A stretch of 64,000 bases of DNA from Paenibacillus planticolens. Lineage in GTDB: Bacteria; Bacillota; Bacilli; Paenibacillales; NBRC-103111. Positions 1 to 9,164 of this stretch are shown one piece after another. The DNA lies in NCBI RefSeq assembly GCF_013141725.1, contig NZ_WHNZ01000078.1:156479-220478 (forward strand), read 5' to 3'. Made by a program: the position numbers and the translations under genes. The stretch's first letter is position 1, and every line of letters begins with the position of its first letter. The notes under the pieces are model-generated. The model ran no database searches. It saw nothing but the letters and a program-made list of their open reading frames with translations, and was not told the DNA's origin.

Positions 1-981
1 AAAGCGAACAGACTGCTTGATCTGACGCCTATATTGAACGAACTGGGGCTAATGAATAAGTTCTACAGCTTTGAGGAATTTACAGTCGACGGCAAAATTT
101 ATGGAATCCCGATGGCCGGGTATGTCGAGGGCTTGTATTATAACAAAAAGATTTTGGCCGATCATCAAATCAAACCGCCTCAAACGTGGGATGAGCTGCT
201 TGCCGCTGCAGCGAAACTGAAAGCTCAGAAAATAACGCCATTCGCGCTGGCGGCCAAAGATTCTTGGGTCATTAACATGATGAGCAATACGATGTGGGTG
301 CGCACGGCAGGGCCGAAATCAATCGAAGGGTTTCTGGACGGAAGCAAGCATTGGACGGATCCCGATGTTGTGGATGCTTTTGAGAAATACAACATGTTGG
401 TGAAAAAAGGGTATTTCCAAGAGGGCAGCTTATTGCTTTCCTATGCCGAGCAGCAAAACAAATTCAGCAGCGGCGAGACAGCTTTCATGTTTGACGGAAG
501 TTGGGCCAATACGCCGCTGCTTGATCCGGAGAAGTCTGCCATTGTGAAGGACATAGGCTTTATGAGCTTCCCGGATATGGGCGGTCCAGGCGACGGATAT
601 ATCAATGGCGGTTGGTCAAACGCTTACGGCTTCTCGAAGAAAGCAACCCCAGCGCAGCTTGTTGCGATCAAGGAATTCATCAGACAGATGTACACGGAAG
701 AGATGCAAAAAAGACAGCTGGTCGAAGAAGGCATGCCGCCGGCTATGAAGCTGCAGGATACGAGCGACTTGAATCCGTTGATTACACAAATTTTGGATGT
801 GTTTGCAAACAGTAAAGGGGCTTTCCCCGCCTTCGACTCGCGCATTCAAACGAAGGTCCGTGAGAAACTGGAGCGCGGCATGCAGGAATTAGTCGGCGGA
901 AGAACCGATCCTGTTACGCTGATGACGGAAATACAGAAGCAGCAGGATGCTTCGAATAAGGAAGAAACGCATACGAATTAG
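1..981 (+). CDS. Extracellular sugar-binding protein of an ABC importer, C-terminal part
   Basis: C-terminal 326 residues of a family 1 extracellular solute-binding protein, the sugar-capturing lipoprotein of a CUT1-type ABC importer. The frame is open from base 1, so the start, signal peptide and lipobox lie upstream of the window; the TTG at 34 is an internal leucine codon, not a start. Family-like segments visible are YGIPMAGYVEGLYYNKK near the hinge, PPQTWDELLAAAAKL, and FMFDGSWANTPLL. It ends 56 bases before a GH3 hexosaminidase gene on the same strand, so an amino-sugar oligosaccharide is a plausible ligand, but that is inference from context only. No permease gene for it is in view. 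Confidence 0.85.
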   Translation, partial: KANRLLDLTPILNELGLMNKFYSFEEFTVDGKIYGIPMAGYVEGLYYNKKILADHQIKPPQTWDELLAAAAKLKAQKITPFALAAKDSWVINMMSNTMWVRTAGPKSIEGFLDGSKHWTDPDVVDAFEKYNMLVKKGYFQEGSLLLSYAEQQNKFSSGETAFMFDGSWANTPLLDPEKSAIVKDIGFMSFPDMGGPGDGYINGGWSNAYGFSKKATPAQLVAIKEFIRQMYTEEMQKRQLVEEGMPPAMKLQDTSDLNPLITQILDVFANSKGAFPAFDSRIQTKVREKLERGMQELVGGRTDPVTLMTEIQKQQDASNKEETHTN

Positions 982-1037
982 CAGGATGAACCGCATGCCT
1001 GAAAGATTAGCCATTTAAACCAAGGAGTGTGTCCGTT

Positions 1038-2672
1038 ATGTCATCGTCATCCGGCAACCTGCATCAACCGTTAACGCTGCGTCAAAAAGTCGGACAATTG
1101 TTCATTTGCGGCTTTGAATCTCCAGAGCCTAATGCAGCGATTACGCAATTAATTGAGGATTATGGGCTTGGCGGCGTCATCTATTTCCGACGTAATGTGA
1201 AAGAAGCGCACCAATTGGCCCGTTTGTCGGCAGAACTGCAAGAGATCAGTCTCCGAAGCGGCGGACAGCCGTTATTTATTGCTGTGGATCAAGAAGGCGG
1301 TATGGTGTCACGGATTGAAAAGGGAGCCACGCTGCTGCCGGGAAATATGGCGCTTGGGGCTGCTTTTGCACCGGCGGGCGTATATGCAAGCTCTAAAATC
1401 ATGGGCAAGGAATTGCGCCAGATGGGCGTGAATATGAACTTTGCGCCATGCCTCGATATTAACAATAACCGCTTGAATCCGGTCATCGGCGTACGTTCTT
1501 ATGGGGAGACGGCTGCGATCGTAGGCGATATGGGGACGCATGCCGTGAAAGGCTTGCAGGACATGGGCGTGATTGCGACGGTTAAGCATTTTCCGGGGCA
1601 CGGGGACACGTCAGAGGACTCGCATCATGATCTCCCGGTTGTTCCGCACAGCATGGAGCGGCTTATGGAGCTTGAGATGGCCCCTTTCATCAAAGCGATT
1701 GAAGGAGGCGTAGACGCGATTATGACCGCGCATGTCGTGTTCGCGGCGTTAGAACAAAACGGTGTCCCCTCCACGTTATCGTATCGCATTTTAACGGAGC
1801 TGCTGCGGGAGGAATTGGGATTCAAAGGACTCATCGTAACGGACTGTCTGGAGATGAAGGCGATATCCGAAGGCATCGGAGTCGCAGAAGGCGCTGTGCG
1901 TGCCATTGAGGCCGGATCGGATCTTATACTGGTTAGTCATAGGCTGGATCGCCAAGTGTCCGCCATGGAAGCGGTGATTGCAGCCGTTGAAAGCGGACGA
2001 ATTCCTGAGTCTCGTATTGATGAGTCCGTTCTGCGGGTAATGACCTATAAGTGCAAAAGGGACATTCAGTACGATAGGCTTGAGCCGATCCCGGAAGGCG
2101 CTATTTCAACGCCGGAGCATCAGTTTTTGGCGAAAGAGCTTAGCCGTAAAAGCATTACGCTGGTGAAGAATGAAGCCGGCATACTTCTGGATAGGAACGA
2201 ATCGACGCTCGTGATTTGGACGGAAGTGCAGACGGGAACGGAAATCGATGAGGTTGTGGACCGGCAGGGGACGCTGGGCAGTACGCTGTCTGCAATCTCA
2301 GGAAAGCCTGTTCAAGAAGTGTACCTGGGACTGTACCCTTCAGAGTCGGAGATTGCCGCGGCTCTTCAAGCAGCCGAGAGCACGAAGCAGGCGGTTGTGG
2401 TCACGTATAATGCGGCGTTCTCGCCAGGACAGACGGGGTTGGTCAAAGCGTTGGCCGGGAAAGAAGATTTGCATCTTATCGTAGCCGCCGGCCGCAACCC
2501 CTATGATTTGCTTGAGTTTCCTGAGGTGAAGACGTATTTGGCCTGTTACGAAAATCGTCCGCTCGCGATGGTGTCCCTGGCGAATGTGCTGCTCGGGATC
2601 GAGAAGCCGGTTGGGCGGCTGCCTGTCACTTTGTCGGAACAATATCCGGTTGGATGGAGACAGGAGTTATGA
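1038..2672 (+). CDS. nagZ: Glycoside hydrolase family 3, beta-N-acetylhexosaminidase (NagZ-like)
   Basis: Predicted 544-residue GH3 enzyme removing terminal beta-N-acetylglucosamine, for example from muropeptides or chito-oligosaccharides. The N-terminal barrel carries the NagZ signature KHFPGHGDTSEDSHHDLP (around residue 185), whose Asp/His pair is the acid/base dyad typical of this subfamily, and VTDCLEMKAI with the nucleophile Asp. Residues from about 370 form the second alpha/beta domain found in the Bacillus enzyme. No signal peptide is visible, so it should act in the cytoplasm, unlike secreted Bacillus NagZ. ATG 1038 is chosen because AAGGAG lies 10 bases upstream; the GTG at 1029 sits too close to that site. 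It follows a sugar-binding protein gene and may use the imported oligosaccharide. Confidence 0.85.
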   Translation: MSSSSGNLHQPLTLRQKVGQLFICGFESPEPNAAITQLIEDYGLGGVIYFRRNVKEAHQLARLSAELQEISLRSGGQPLFIAVDQEGGMVSRIEKGATLLPGNMALGAAFAPAGVYASSKIMGKELRQMGVNMNFAPCLDINNNRLNPVIGVRSYGETAAIVGDMGTHAVKGLQDMGVIATVKHFPGHGDTSEDSHHDLPVVPHSMERLMELEMAPFIKAIEGGVDAIMTAHVVFAALEQNGVPSTLSYRILTELLREELGFKGLIVTDCLEMKAISEGIGVAEGAVRAIEAGSDLILVSHRLDRQVSAMEAVIAAVESGRIPESRIDESVLRVMTYKCKRDIQYDRLEPIPEGAISTPEHQFLAKELSRKSITLVKNEAGILLDRNESTLVIWTEVQTGTEIDEVVDRQGTLGSTLSAISGKPVQEVYLGLYPSESEIAAALQAAESTKQAVVVTYNAAFSPGQTGLVKALAGKEDLHLIVAAGRNPYDLLEFPEVKTYLACYENRPLAMVSLANVLLGIEKPVGRLPVTLSEQYPVGWRQEL

Positions 2673-2831
2673 GGCAAGGAAGTTATGACTGGTCATATGA
2701 CGTATTTCACTAGACGCTAAACCCCCTTTTTCGTTAAATTAGATGAGGTTAGTGCAACTTTTTTCTTCTTGTCACGTTAGAAAGGAGTTATGTTGGATGG
2801 ATCTATTTTATATTGAAAAGGGGTGTTTGTT

Positions 2832-4103
2832 ATGTCTAATGTTGTAGCCTCGGATGCGCCGACGATGCGGTCGTTTTTTGCCAATCGTTTCGTGCAATCC
2901 ATTATGCTGTCTGGTCTTTTATTACAAATCGGAATCTGGATTCGTAACTTTGCGATTCTTCTCTATGTCACAGATATGACCAATAACGATCCTTACTCGG
3001 TTTCTTTAATTTCGGTGGCCGAGTTTGCGCCAATCTTTATTTTCTCCTTTATTGGCGGTGCTTTTGCGGACCGGTGGAGACCCAAATTAACGATGGTTTG
3101 GTGCGATATCCTTAGTGCCGTTTCCGTGTTTGTCATTATGATTACCTTGTACTACGGCTCATGGAAGGCGATCTTCTTCGCTACGCTGGTCTCCTCCATC
3201 TTGTCCCAGTTCTCCCAACCGTCCGGAATGAAGCTGTTCAAGGTACATGTGCATGAATCCCAAATGCAGATGGGGATGTCATTGTTTCAATCCATGATGG
3301 CGATCTTCATGATCTTGGGGCCTATCATGGGCACTTTCGTCTACTATCACTTCGGGATCGAAGTCGCTGTGGCCATCATGGGCGTGTGCTTCCTGCTTTC
3401 CGCACTCGCGCTAACGTTTCTTCCTGCGGATCGCAAAAATGAAGGAGAAGCCGAGAAGCCATCCACGCACATTTTTGCTGAAATGGGTCAAGGATTTAAA
3501 TATGTTCTGAAAAATAAAATGCTCGTCACCCTGGGCGGCTGCTTTGCCGTAGCAGGTTTGGCGATCGGTTTAATCTCCCCGCTGGGAATCTTCCTAGTAA
3601 CGGAGAATCTGGGATTGCCGAAGGATCATTTGCAATGGTTTATGGCAGCTAACGGCATTGCGATGATTCTCGGCGGCGGTGTGACGATGGGCTTTTCCAA
3701 GAAAGTGTCCCCGCAAGCGCTGTTGATCGTCGGGATGTCTGTAAGTGTTGTGGCTTTTGCGGTATTGGGGTTGACCCATTTGGTATGGGTGGCGCTGTTG
3801 ATGCAATTTTTCTCCGGGTTTGTCATGCCGGCTATTCAAATCGGGATCTCCACGATGATTCTCGGCAACACAGAAGAAGAGTTTGTTGGTCGTGTGAACG
3901 GGATTTTGAACCCGCTGTTCATGGGAGCGATGGTGCTTACGATGAGTTTGGCGGGAAGGATTAAGGCTTCATTCTCGCTGGAGTCCATTTATGTCACTTC
4001 AGCCGTTCTCTTCCTGATTGGCGTATTTATTATGCTGCCTACGTTGAAGTACAAAGCGAGTGCAGCGGCTCAACCGAAGGCTGAGGAAGCTAATGCCGGG
4101 TAG
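2832..4103 (+). CDS. MFS transporter (drug-efflux-like)
   Basis: 423-residue integral membrane protein of the major facilitator superfamily with about 12 hydrophobic segments. The first half has RNFAILLYVTDM and, between TM2 and TM3, GGAFADRWRPKLTM, the usual GxLaDrxgrr loop, as in the MFS_3 group (macrolide/enterobactin exporter-like). The C-terminal tail is soluble and rich in Ala, Lys and Glu. ATG 2832 is preferred over GTG 2823 because AAAGGGG ends 8 bases upstream of it. It stands alone between the hexosaminidase gene and the LytS/LytT pair; no adjacent regulator hints at the substrate, so only proton-coupled efflux of an unknown compound can be suggested. Confidence 0.8.
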   Translation: MSNVVASDAPTMRSFFANRFVQSIMLSGLLLQIGIWIRNFAILLYVTDMTNNDPYSVSLISVAEFAPIFIFSFIGGAFADRWRPKLTMVWCDILSAVSVFVIMITLYYGSWKAIFFATLVSSILSQFSQPSGMKLFKVHVHESQMQMGMSLFQSMMAIFMILGPIMGTFVYYHFGIEVAVAIMGVCFLLSALALTFLPADRKNEGEAEKPSTHIFAEMGQGFKYVLKNKMLVTLGGCFAVAGLAIGLISPLGIFLVTENLGLPKDHLQWFMAANGIAMILGGGVTMGFSKKVSPQALLIVGMSVSVVAFAVLGLTHLVWVALLMQFFSGFVMPAIQIGISTMILGNTEEEFVGRVNGILNPLFMGAMVLTMSLAGRIKASFSLESIYVTSAVLFLIGVFIMLPTLKYKASAAAQPKAEEANAG

Positions 4104-4194
4104 GGTTTGGCGGATGTTTACAAATGGGACTGTCTTGGAGGGTCTAATCTGACCACCCTGGGCGGTCTCTTTGTGTTTGGGGGAACGGGGGCTT

Positions 4195-4269
4195 GAGCCG
4201 TCGGAAAAGGCCTTCTCACGCGCCGAGACGGTGTGAAATCGCGGTGAGCCGTCCCAAAAGGCCGTCTCA
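4195..4269. repeat. Pair of 24-bp direct repeats 51 bp apart
   Basis: Two copies of a 24-base unit beginning GAGCCGTC and ending TCTCA, at 4195-4218 and 4246-4269, differ at three positions by my count. They lie in the 245-base gap after the MFS gene and before lytS. Their 51-base spacing equals the spacing of same-strand units in the four-unit intergenic elements seen elsewhere in this window, but no inverted pair was found here, so this may be a half or decayed element. Function unknown. Confidence 0.5.
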
Positions 4270-4348
4270 AACCTCTAACTCAACCTACTGCAAGCACGCA
4301 CGATTTCTGTTAGGATTACGGTATGAGATGATAAAAGGTGAGTGATTC

Positions 4349-5962
4349 ATGCTTCAGTTGCTTCAGTTGTTCGTAGATATGATGGAGCGGGTAGGTTTCT
4401 TGATAGCGCTTGCGTTTGCCTTTTCCCGCAGCCGCTGGATGCGCAGTTACATGAGCTATCAGGGTGACAGGACGTATCAATGGCGCTTCCTGTTCTTTTT
4501 TTCAGCTTATGCGATACTTGCGACGTATTCGGGTGTGACCGTTTCCGACTATACGTACAGGCCGGCGCCTTGGATCGGCGAAGTTGCGCCGACGGCGGCG
4601 ATCGCGAACGCGCGAACCGTTGGTGTTGTCATTGCCGGACTGCTCGGCGGCGTCAAGAGCGGGTTCATCGTCGGCGTCTTGGCAGGAGTTCATCGCTACA
4701 GCTTAGGGGGATTCGTTGCCGTTGCTTGTATGATCGCGCCTATTCTGCAAGGTATTTTGGCAGGACTGTGCCGCAATGCGTTCAAGAAGCGCTTCCGTCA
4801 AGTATCGTCCGTGCAGCTCGCTTTTGTTGTTGGTTTCATGGCCGAATCCTTGCAGATGATTCTTATTCTTGCTTTAGCTAAGCCGTGGAATGATGCGCTT
4901 GAGTTGGTTTCGCTTATTGGCTTGCCGCAGACACTCGCAAACAGTATCGGCGTTGCCTTGTATTTTGTGCTGTACAATACGATGGAGCGGGAAGAGGCGC
5001 GAATTGGCGATGAGCATGCCCGTAAAGCGCTGCAGATTGCGGATATGACAATGCCGCTGTGGCGGCTGGAGTTCGACAAGGCCGTAGCGGAAATCGGAAA
5101 AGTGTTGAATGAGGAAATGAGGGCTGCCGGCGCATTTTTCAGCAAGGATGGCGAAGCGTGGGTAGCGGAAGGCAGAAAAACGCAGCACTGGAACGATTTG
5201 CTCATCCGTGTGCCGAATCGCCCGCTGGTCGGGCAGTTTCGCTTGTATTTTGAGCGGGAACAGGATGACAATCCGTCACGCAGGCGAATGCTGTCCTCCC
5301 TGGCGGAACTGCTCTCCCAGCAGTATGCGTTCGTCGAATCCGAGCGGCAGACGCAGTTGTTGGCGGATGCGGAGATTCGCTCGCTGCAGGCGCAGATGAA
5401 TCCTCACTTCCTGTTTAATGTGCTGAACACGGTCAAATCCTTTATCCGCACGAAACCGGAAGAGGCGCGACAGATGGTCATGCACTTATCCAGATTTTTG
5501 CGCAAAAATATGAGCCACGGGAACCAGAGCCTCATCACCATACGCGATGAATACGAATTGGTGATGTCTTACCTCAGCTTGATCAAATCCCGCTTGGGGG
5601 ATCAGATGGAATTTTACGCTGAAATCGATGAAAAGCTGCTGGATCATTCGATTCCTCCGTTTACGATCCAACCACTGATTGAGAATGCCATTGTTCACGG
5701 TATTAAAAACAAGCCGGGCATCGGAATCATCAGGCTTACCGTGCAAGAGGAGCGCAACAATGGCAAGCCTCGTACGCGTATTACTGTAGAGGACAACGGA
5801 ATCGGACTGGAAGCCGCCGGGCTGGGCAGTCAGATGGAGCACGCCGGGATGGCTTTGCGGAATATCGAGCAGCGTTTGAATTATCATTACGGCAAAGAGC
5901 ATCCGCTGGAAATCGTGAGCAAGCCGGGGGAAGGCACGATGATTACATTTTGGGTGAGGTGA
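4349..5962 (+). CDS. lytS: LytS-type sensor histidine kinase
   Basis: 537-residue membrane sensor kinase of the LytS/BtsS class. Residues 1 to about 205 hold the multi-pass 5TM-5TMR_LYT sensor with the conserved GGVKSGFIVGVLAGVHRYSLGG segment; a GAF-like region follows to about 325; then the His_kinase domain with QMNPHFLFNVLN (His about 353), and a C-terminal ATPase domain with PLIENAIVHG (N box) and VEDNGIGL. Start ATG 4349 follows AAAGGTGA. The response regulator gene begins 8 bases after its stop and a cstA transporter gene comes next. In E. coli BtsSR and B. subtilis LytST such pairs sense external pyruvate and induce a pyruvate importer; the same job is inferred here. Confidence 0.9.
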   Translation: MLQLLQLFVDMMERVGFLIALAFAFSRSRWMRSYMSYQGDRTYQWRFLFFFSAYAILATYSGVTVSDYTYRPAPWIGEVAPTAAIANARTVGVVIAGLLGGVKSGFIVGVLAGVHRYSLGGFVAVACMIAPILQGILAGLCRNAFKKRFRQVSSVQLAFVVGFMAESLQMILILALAKPWNDALELVSLIGLPQTLANSIGVALYFVLYNTMEREEARIGDEHARKALQIADMTMPLWRLEFDKAVAEIGKVLNEEMRAAGAFFSKDGEAWVAEGRKTQHWNDLLIRVPNRPLVGQFRLYFEREQDDNPSRRRMLSSLAELLSQQYAFVESERQTQLLADAEIRSLQAQMNPHFLFNVLNTVKSFIRTKPEEARQMVMHLSRFLRKNMSHGNQSLITIRDEYELVMSYLSLIKSRLGDQMEFYAEIDEKLLDHSIPPFTIQPLIENAIVHGIKNKPGIGIIRLTVQEERNNGKPRTRITVEDNGIGLEAAGLGSQMEHAGMALRNIEQRLNYHYGKEHPLEIVSKPGEGTMITFWVR

Positions 5963-5969
5963 ATCGCGG

Positions 5970-6719
5970 GTGGGTTGGAATATTGTCATTGCGGACGATG
6001 AAGAGCCGGCTAGAGAAGAACTGATTTATTTGTTAGAAAGCCATGCGGAGGTGGATAAGGTTACTGCGGCATCAGGCGGGATGGATGCAATAAAGAAGGT
6101 CAAAGAGTTAGCGCCGGATGTCTTGTTTCTGGATATGGACATGCCGGATCTAAACGGGCTGCAGGTTGCTGAAATTGTAGGTGAAATCAATCCGCAGGTG
6201 AAAATCGTATTTTCCACAGCCTATGATCAATATGCCGTTCATGCGTTTAAGCTTCGTGCGTTTCACTATATGCTGAAGCCGTACGATGAAGAGGATATCG
6301 TGATGGTTTTCCGCGAGCTGCGCAAAATTCAGCCTCGCAGCGGCGCAGCGCCCGCAAGCGGGAGCCATATACCATCCGTTAAGACAAGCGTAAAGCTTGC
6401 GCTGGAATTGGACGAGGGAATCATTTATGTATCGCCGAAAGATATCATATATATCAGTAAGGAGGTCAAGCATGTACAAGTTCACCTCTATGATAAGGCT
6501 TATATCGTGTCTTATACCTTATCGGAACTGGAGCACAAGCTGGAGCCGTACGGTTTTTTCCGCTGCCACAAAAGCTATCTGGTCAACCTCGCATCCATTT
6601 CCGAAATGAAGACTTGGGTAAACGGGGCGTACAACCTGCTCATGGAAGATGCCGGACGATGCACGATACCTGTAAGCCGGAATTATGTGAAGATGCTGCG
6701 TTTGAAACTCGAAATTTAA
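5970..6719 (+). CDS. lytT: LytT-type response regulator (receiver plus LytTR DNA-binding domain)
   Basis: 249-residue response regulator. Receiver domain residues 4-120 with IADDEEPAR, phosphoacceptor Asp about 55 in LFLDMDMPDLNG, FSTAYDQYAVHAF and KPYD (switch Lys). LytTR domain from about 145 to 249 with FFRCHKSYLVNL, the typical beta-strand DNA-binding signature. GTG 5970 is the start: GAGGTGA, which overlaps the lytS stop, ends 7 bases before it. It forms a two-gene operon with the upstream kinase and probably activates the cstA promoter 100 bases downstream, which has a good -10 but a poor -35, as expected for an activated promoter. Confidence 0.9.
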   Translation: MGWNIVIADDEEPAREELIYLLESHAEVDKVTAASGGMDAIKKVKELAPDVLFLDMDMPDLNGLQVAEIVGEINPQVKIVFSTAYDQYAVHAFKLRAFHYMLKPYDEEDIVMVFRELRKIQPRSGAAPASGSHIPSVKTSVKLALELDEGIIYVSPKDIIYISKEVKHVQVHLYDKAYIVSYTLSELEHKLEPYGFFRCHKSYLVNLASISEMKTWVNGAYNLLMEDAGRCTIPVSRNYVKMLRLKLEI

Positions 6720-6762
6720 CATCATGAGGCACGAAAATGGCATGTTGCGTTCCACGTATTCC

Positions 6763-6804
6763 GCTTGTTTCTCAAACAAGCTATACTCTTTGTAAGCGCT
6801 AACA
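6763..6804 (+). promoter_or_regulatory. cstA promoter: inverted repeat, -10 box and perfect cre site
   Basis: Three signals lie in a row. A perfect inverted repeat GCTTGTTT-CTC-AAACAAGC occupies 6763-6781. TATACT (6782-6787) is a -10 box; the matching -35 position is a poor match. TGTAAGCGCTAACA (6791-6804) fits the CcpA consensus TGWAANCGNTNWCA at every position. A cre at or just after the start of transcription normally represses, so cstA should be shut off by preferred sugars and opened by the LytT regulator. The inverted repeat could be an operator or part of a hairpin ending lytT; it has no T-run. Confidence 0.75.
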
Positions 6805-6834
6805 TTCATGTTAATTTGGAGGGTGTTCACACAC

Positions 6835-8904
6835 ATGTTTCTTTTAAAAAACAAATTCGCTTCCTACGTAATCTGGGCGGCCATTGCCCTGCTTGGTGCG
6901 TCAGGTTTCGCCATGCTTGCGCTGTCGAGAGGCGAGAGCATTTCGGCGATATGGCTGATCGTTGCTGCTATTTGTACGTATTCGTTCGGGTATCGTTTCT
7001 ACAGCCGTTTTATCGCCAAAAAGATCTATGAACTAAATGACAACCGGGCAACCCCTGCTCACGTTCATAACGATTCCAAGGACTTCGTGCCGACGAATAA
7101 ATTTGTTTTGTTCGGTCATCATTTTGCTGCAATCGCAGGCGCAGGACCGCTTGTTGGTCCGATTCTGGCCGCGCAGATGGGATACTTGCCAAGCATCCTC
7201 TGGATTATTATCGGGGCCGTTCTAGCGGGCTGCGTGCAGGATTTTGTGACCCTTGTCGGCTCTATGCGCCGTGACGGCAAGTCACTTGGACAAATGGCCA
7301 AGGATGAAGTGGGGCGGTTCAGCGGAACGTTAGCCTCCATTGCAACGCTAGCGATCTTGATCATCATCGTGGCCGTTCTCGGACTCGTGGTTGTAAAAGC
7401 GTTGGCAGAATCTCCGTGGGGCATGTTCACCATCGCCATGACGATGCCGATCGCCATATTTATGGGCTTTTACATGCGCTACATTCGTCCGGGCAAAGTG
7501 ATCGAGGGCTCTATCATTGGCTTCGTTTTGTTGATGATCGTTTTGTGGTCAGGCCAGTATATTGCGGAAAGCCCGGTGCTGGCTGAAATGTTTACGTTCA
7601 CCGCTCCGCAAATCGCGGTTTTGATGGTGGTCTACGGTCTTATCGCTTCCATTTTGCCCGTTTGGGTACTGCTTGCTCCGAGGGATTATTTAAGCTCATT
7701 TTTGAAAATCGGCGTTATTCTCTTACTCGCTGGCGGCATTATGGTTATTTTACCAGAGCTAAAAATGCCTGCCGTAACGAAGTTTATTGATGGAACCGGA
7801 CCTGTATTTTCCGGCAATTTGTTCCCGTTCTTGTTCATCACGATTGCATGCGGCGCGGTTTCCGGGTTCCATTCGTTGATTTCATCCGGGACGACGCCCA
7901 AAATGATCGATAGAGAAAGCCATGCGCCGTTTATCGGCTTTGCCGGTATGGCCGCGGAATCCTTCGTCGCGGTTATGGCTTTGATTGCGGCTTGTTCCCT
8001 GGAGCCCGGCCTGTACTTCGCGATGAATTCTTCACCGGCGGTAATTGGAACCGATCCTGCAGCAGTCGCTGCCAAAATTTCATCCTGGGGATTCACCTTA
8101 ACCCCGGACCTGATTACAAGCACGGCCAAAGAAATCGGTGAAAAAACCATACTCTCCCGCACGGGCGGAGCGCCAACGCTGGCTGTGGGGATGGCTGAAA
8201 TTTTCTCTACTTTTTTAAGCGGCGCCAAAGCATTCTGGTATCATTTCGCGATTTTGTTTGAAGCTGTCTTTATCTTGACTGCCGTGGATGCGGGGACGCG
8301 CGTCGGCCGATTTATGCTGCAGGATTTAGTCGGCAACTTCTATAAGCCTTTTGGGCAAACCAAAGATTTAAGATACAATTTCATTGCTTCGTTAATTGTT
8401 TGCTTGGCTTGGGGGTACTTTCTGTATCAAGGAGCTGTCGATCCGTTCGGCGGTATCAACTCTTTATGGGCGCTTTTCGGCATTGCCAACCAAATGTTGG
8501 CTGCTATCGCGCTAGCCGTAGCGGTTACGATTATGATCAAAATGGGCAAAGCACGCTATGCCTGGGTTGGCATGTTCCCGTTCGTGTTCCTGGCCGTGAC
8601 TACGCTGACTGCGGGCTACCAAAAAGCATTTTCCGCAAACGCCAGCATCGGATTTTTAGCGGCAGCGAAAAAGTATCAAGAGGGCATTGATAAAGGACAA
8701 GTTATTGCGCCGGCCAAAAATATGGACGTTATGCACCAAATCGTAACGAACAACTATATTGATGCGGGGTTAACGATTTTCTTCGGCATCGTTGTTCTTC
8801 TGATGATCATCATTTCGTTCCGTCTATGGTTCAACATTTTGATTCAAAAGCAAAAGCCTCAATTACAAGAATCGCCGTTCGTCCAATCCACATTCGGAGC
8901 GTGA
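6835..8904 (+). CDS. cstA: CstA-family carbon starvation transporter (pyruvate/peptide uptake)
   Basis: 689-residue multi-pass membrane protein of the CstA/BtsT family, with GHHFAAIAGAGPLVGPILAAQMGYLP, the hallmark motif, near residue 90 and roughly 16-18 hydrophobic segments. Family members import pyruvate (BtsT, CstA) or have been linked to peptide uptake. ATG 6835 is chosen because GGAGGG lies 11 bases upstream; the in-frame ATG 6808 lacks a ribosome site. It is preceded by lytS/lytT and followed after 3 bases by a YbdD-type small protein, the usual CstA partner. A perfect cre upstream indicates catabolite repression. A pyruvate substrate is inferred from the LytST/BtsSR context. Confidence 0.92.
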   Translation: MFLLKNKFASYVIWAAIALLGASGFAMLALSRGESISAIWLIVAAICTYSFGYRFYSRFIAKKIYELNDNRATPAHVHNDSKDFVPTNKFVLFGHHFAAIAGAGPLVGPILAAQMGYLPSILWIIIGAVLAGCVQDFVTLVGSMRRDGKSLGQMAKDEVGRFSGTLASIATLAILIIIVAVLGLVVVKALAESPWGMFTIAMTMPIAIFMGFYMRYIRPGKVIEGSIIGFVLLMIVLWSGQYIAESPVLAEMFTFTAPQIAVLMVVYGLIASILPVWVLLAPRDYLSSFLKIGVILLLAGGIMVILPELKMPAVTKFIDGTGPVFSGNLFPFLFITIACGAVSGFHSLISSGTTPKMIDRESHAPFIGFAGMAAESFVAVMALIAACSLEPGLYFAMNSSPAVIGTDPAAVAAKISSWGFTLTPDLITSTAKEIGEKTILSRTGGAPTLAVGMAEIFSTFLSGAKAFWYHFAILFEAVFILTAVDAGTRVGRFMLQDLVGNFYKPFGQTKDLRYNFIASLIVCLAWGYFLYQGAVDPFGGINSLWALFGIANQMLAAIALAVAVTIMIKMGKARYAWVGMFPFVFLAVTTLTAGYQKAFSANASIGFLAAAKKYQEGIDKGQVIAPAKNMDVMHQIVTNNYIDAGLTIFFGIVVLLMIIISFRLWFNILIQKQKPQLQESPFVQSTFGA

Positions 8905-8907
8905 TGC

Positions 8908-9105
8908 GTGTTGAGAACGATTGCCAGCTTTACGAGCAAGGTAAATTCGACGATCAAAGTCATTTTCAATATTCCGGACTATGCCAAATATGTGAAGCAC
9001 CAGCAGGAGTGCCATCCGGACGCCCCCCTTTTGACGGAAAAAGAGTTCTACCTGCATTCCCTGCATGAGCGTTATGAGAGCGGTAAAATTAACAGGTGCT
9101 GTTAA
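8908..9105 (+). CDS. YbdD/YjiX-family small protein
   Basis: 65-residue protein of the YbdD/YjiX (DUF466) family, recognisable by YVKHQQECHPDAPLLTEKEFYLHSLHERYESGKINRCC, in which HHPD-like and C-terminal R-C-C features are conserved. Such proteins are encoded directly behind CstA/BtsT transporters and are thought to be accessory to them. It begins with GTG 8908 three bases after the cstA stop (GGAG about 8 bases upstream lies inside cstA), so translation is probably coupled. TTG 8911 is an alternative. A bidirectional terminator follows. Confidence 0.85.
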   Translation: MLRTIASFTSKVNSTIKVIFNIPDYAKYVKHQQECHPDAPLLTEKEFYLHSLHERYESGKINRCC

Positions 9106-9112
9106 TTGAAAA

Positions 9113-9164
9113 AAAACTCGATCCCCGCGGTAAATGAACCGTGAGATCGAGTTTTCTATTTTTA
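9113..9164. terminator. Bidirectional intrinsic terminator
   Basis: An 11-base perfect stem AAAACTCGATC (9113-9123) / GATCGAGTTTT (9145-9155) encloses a smaller CGCGGT/ACCGTG-like hairpin and is flanked by A-runs on the left and T-runs on the right. It separates the convergent cstA-ybdD unit and the DeoR regulator gene and should serve both. Confidence 0.85.
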
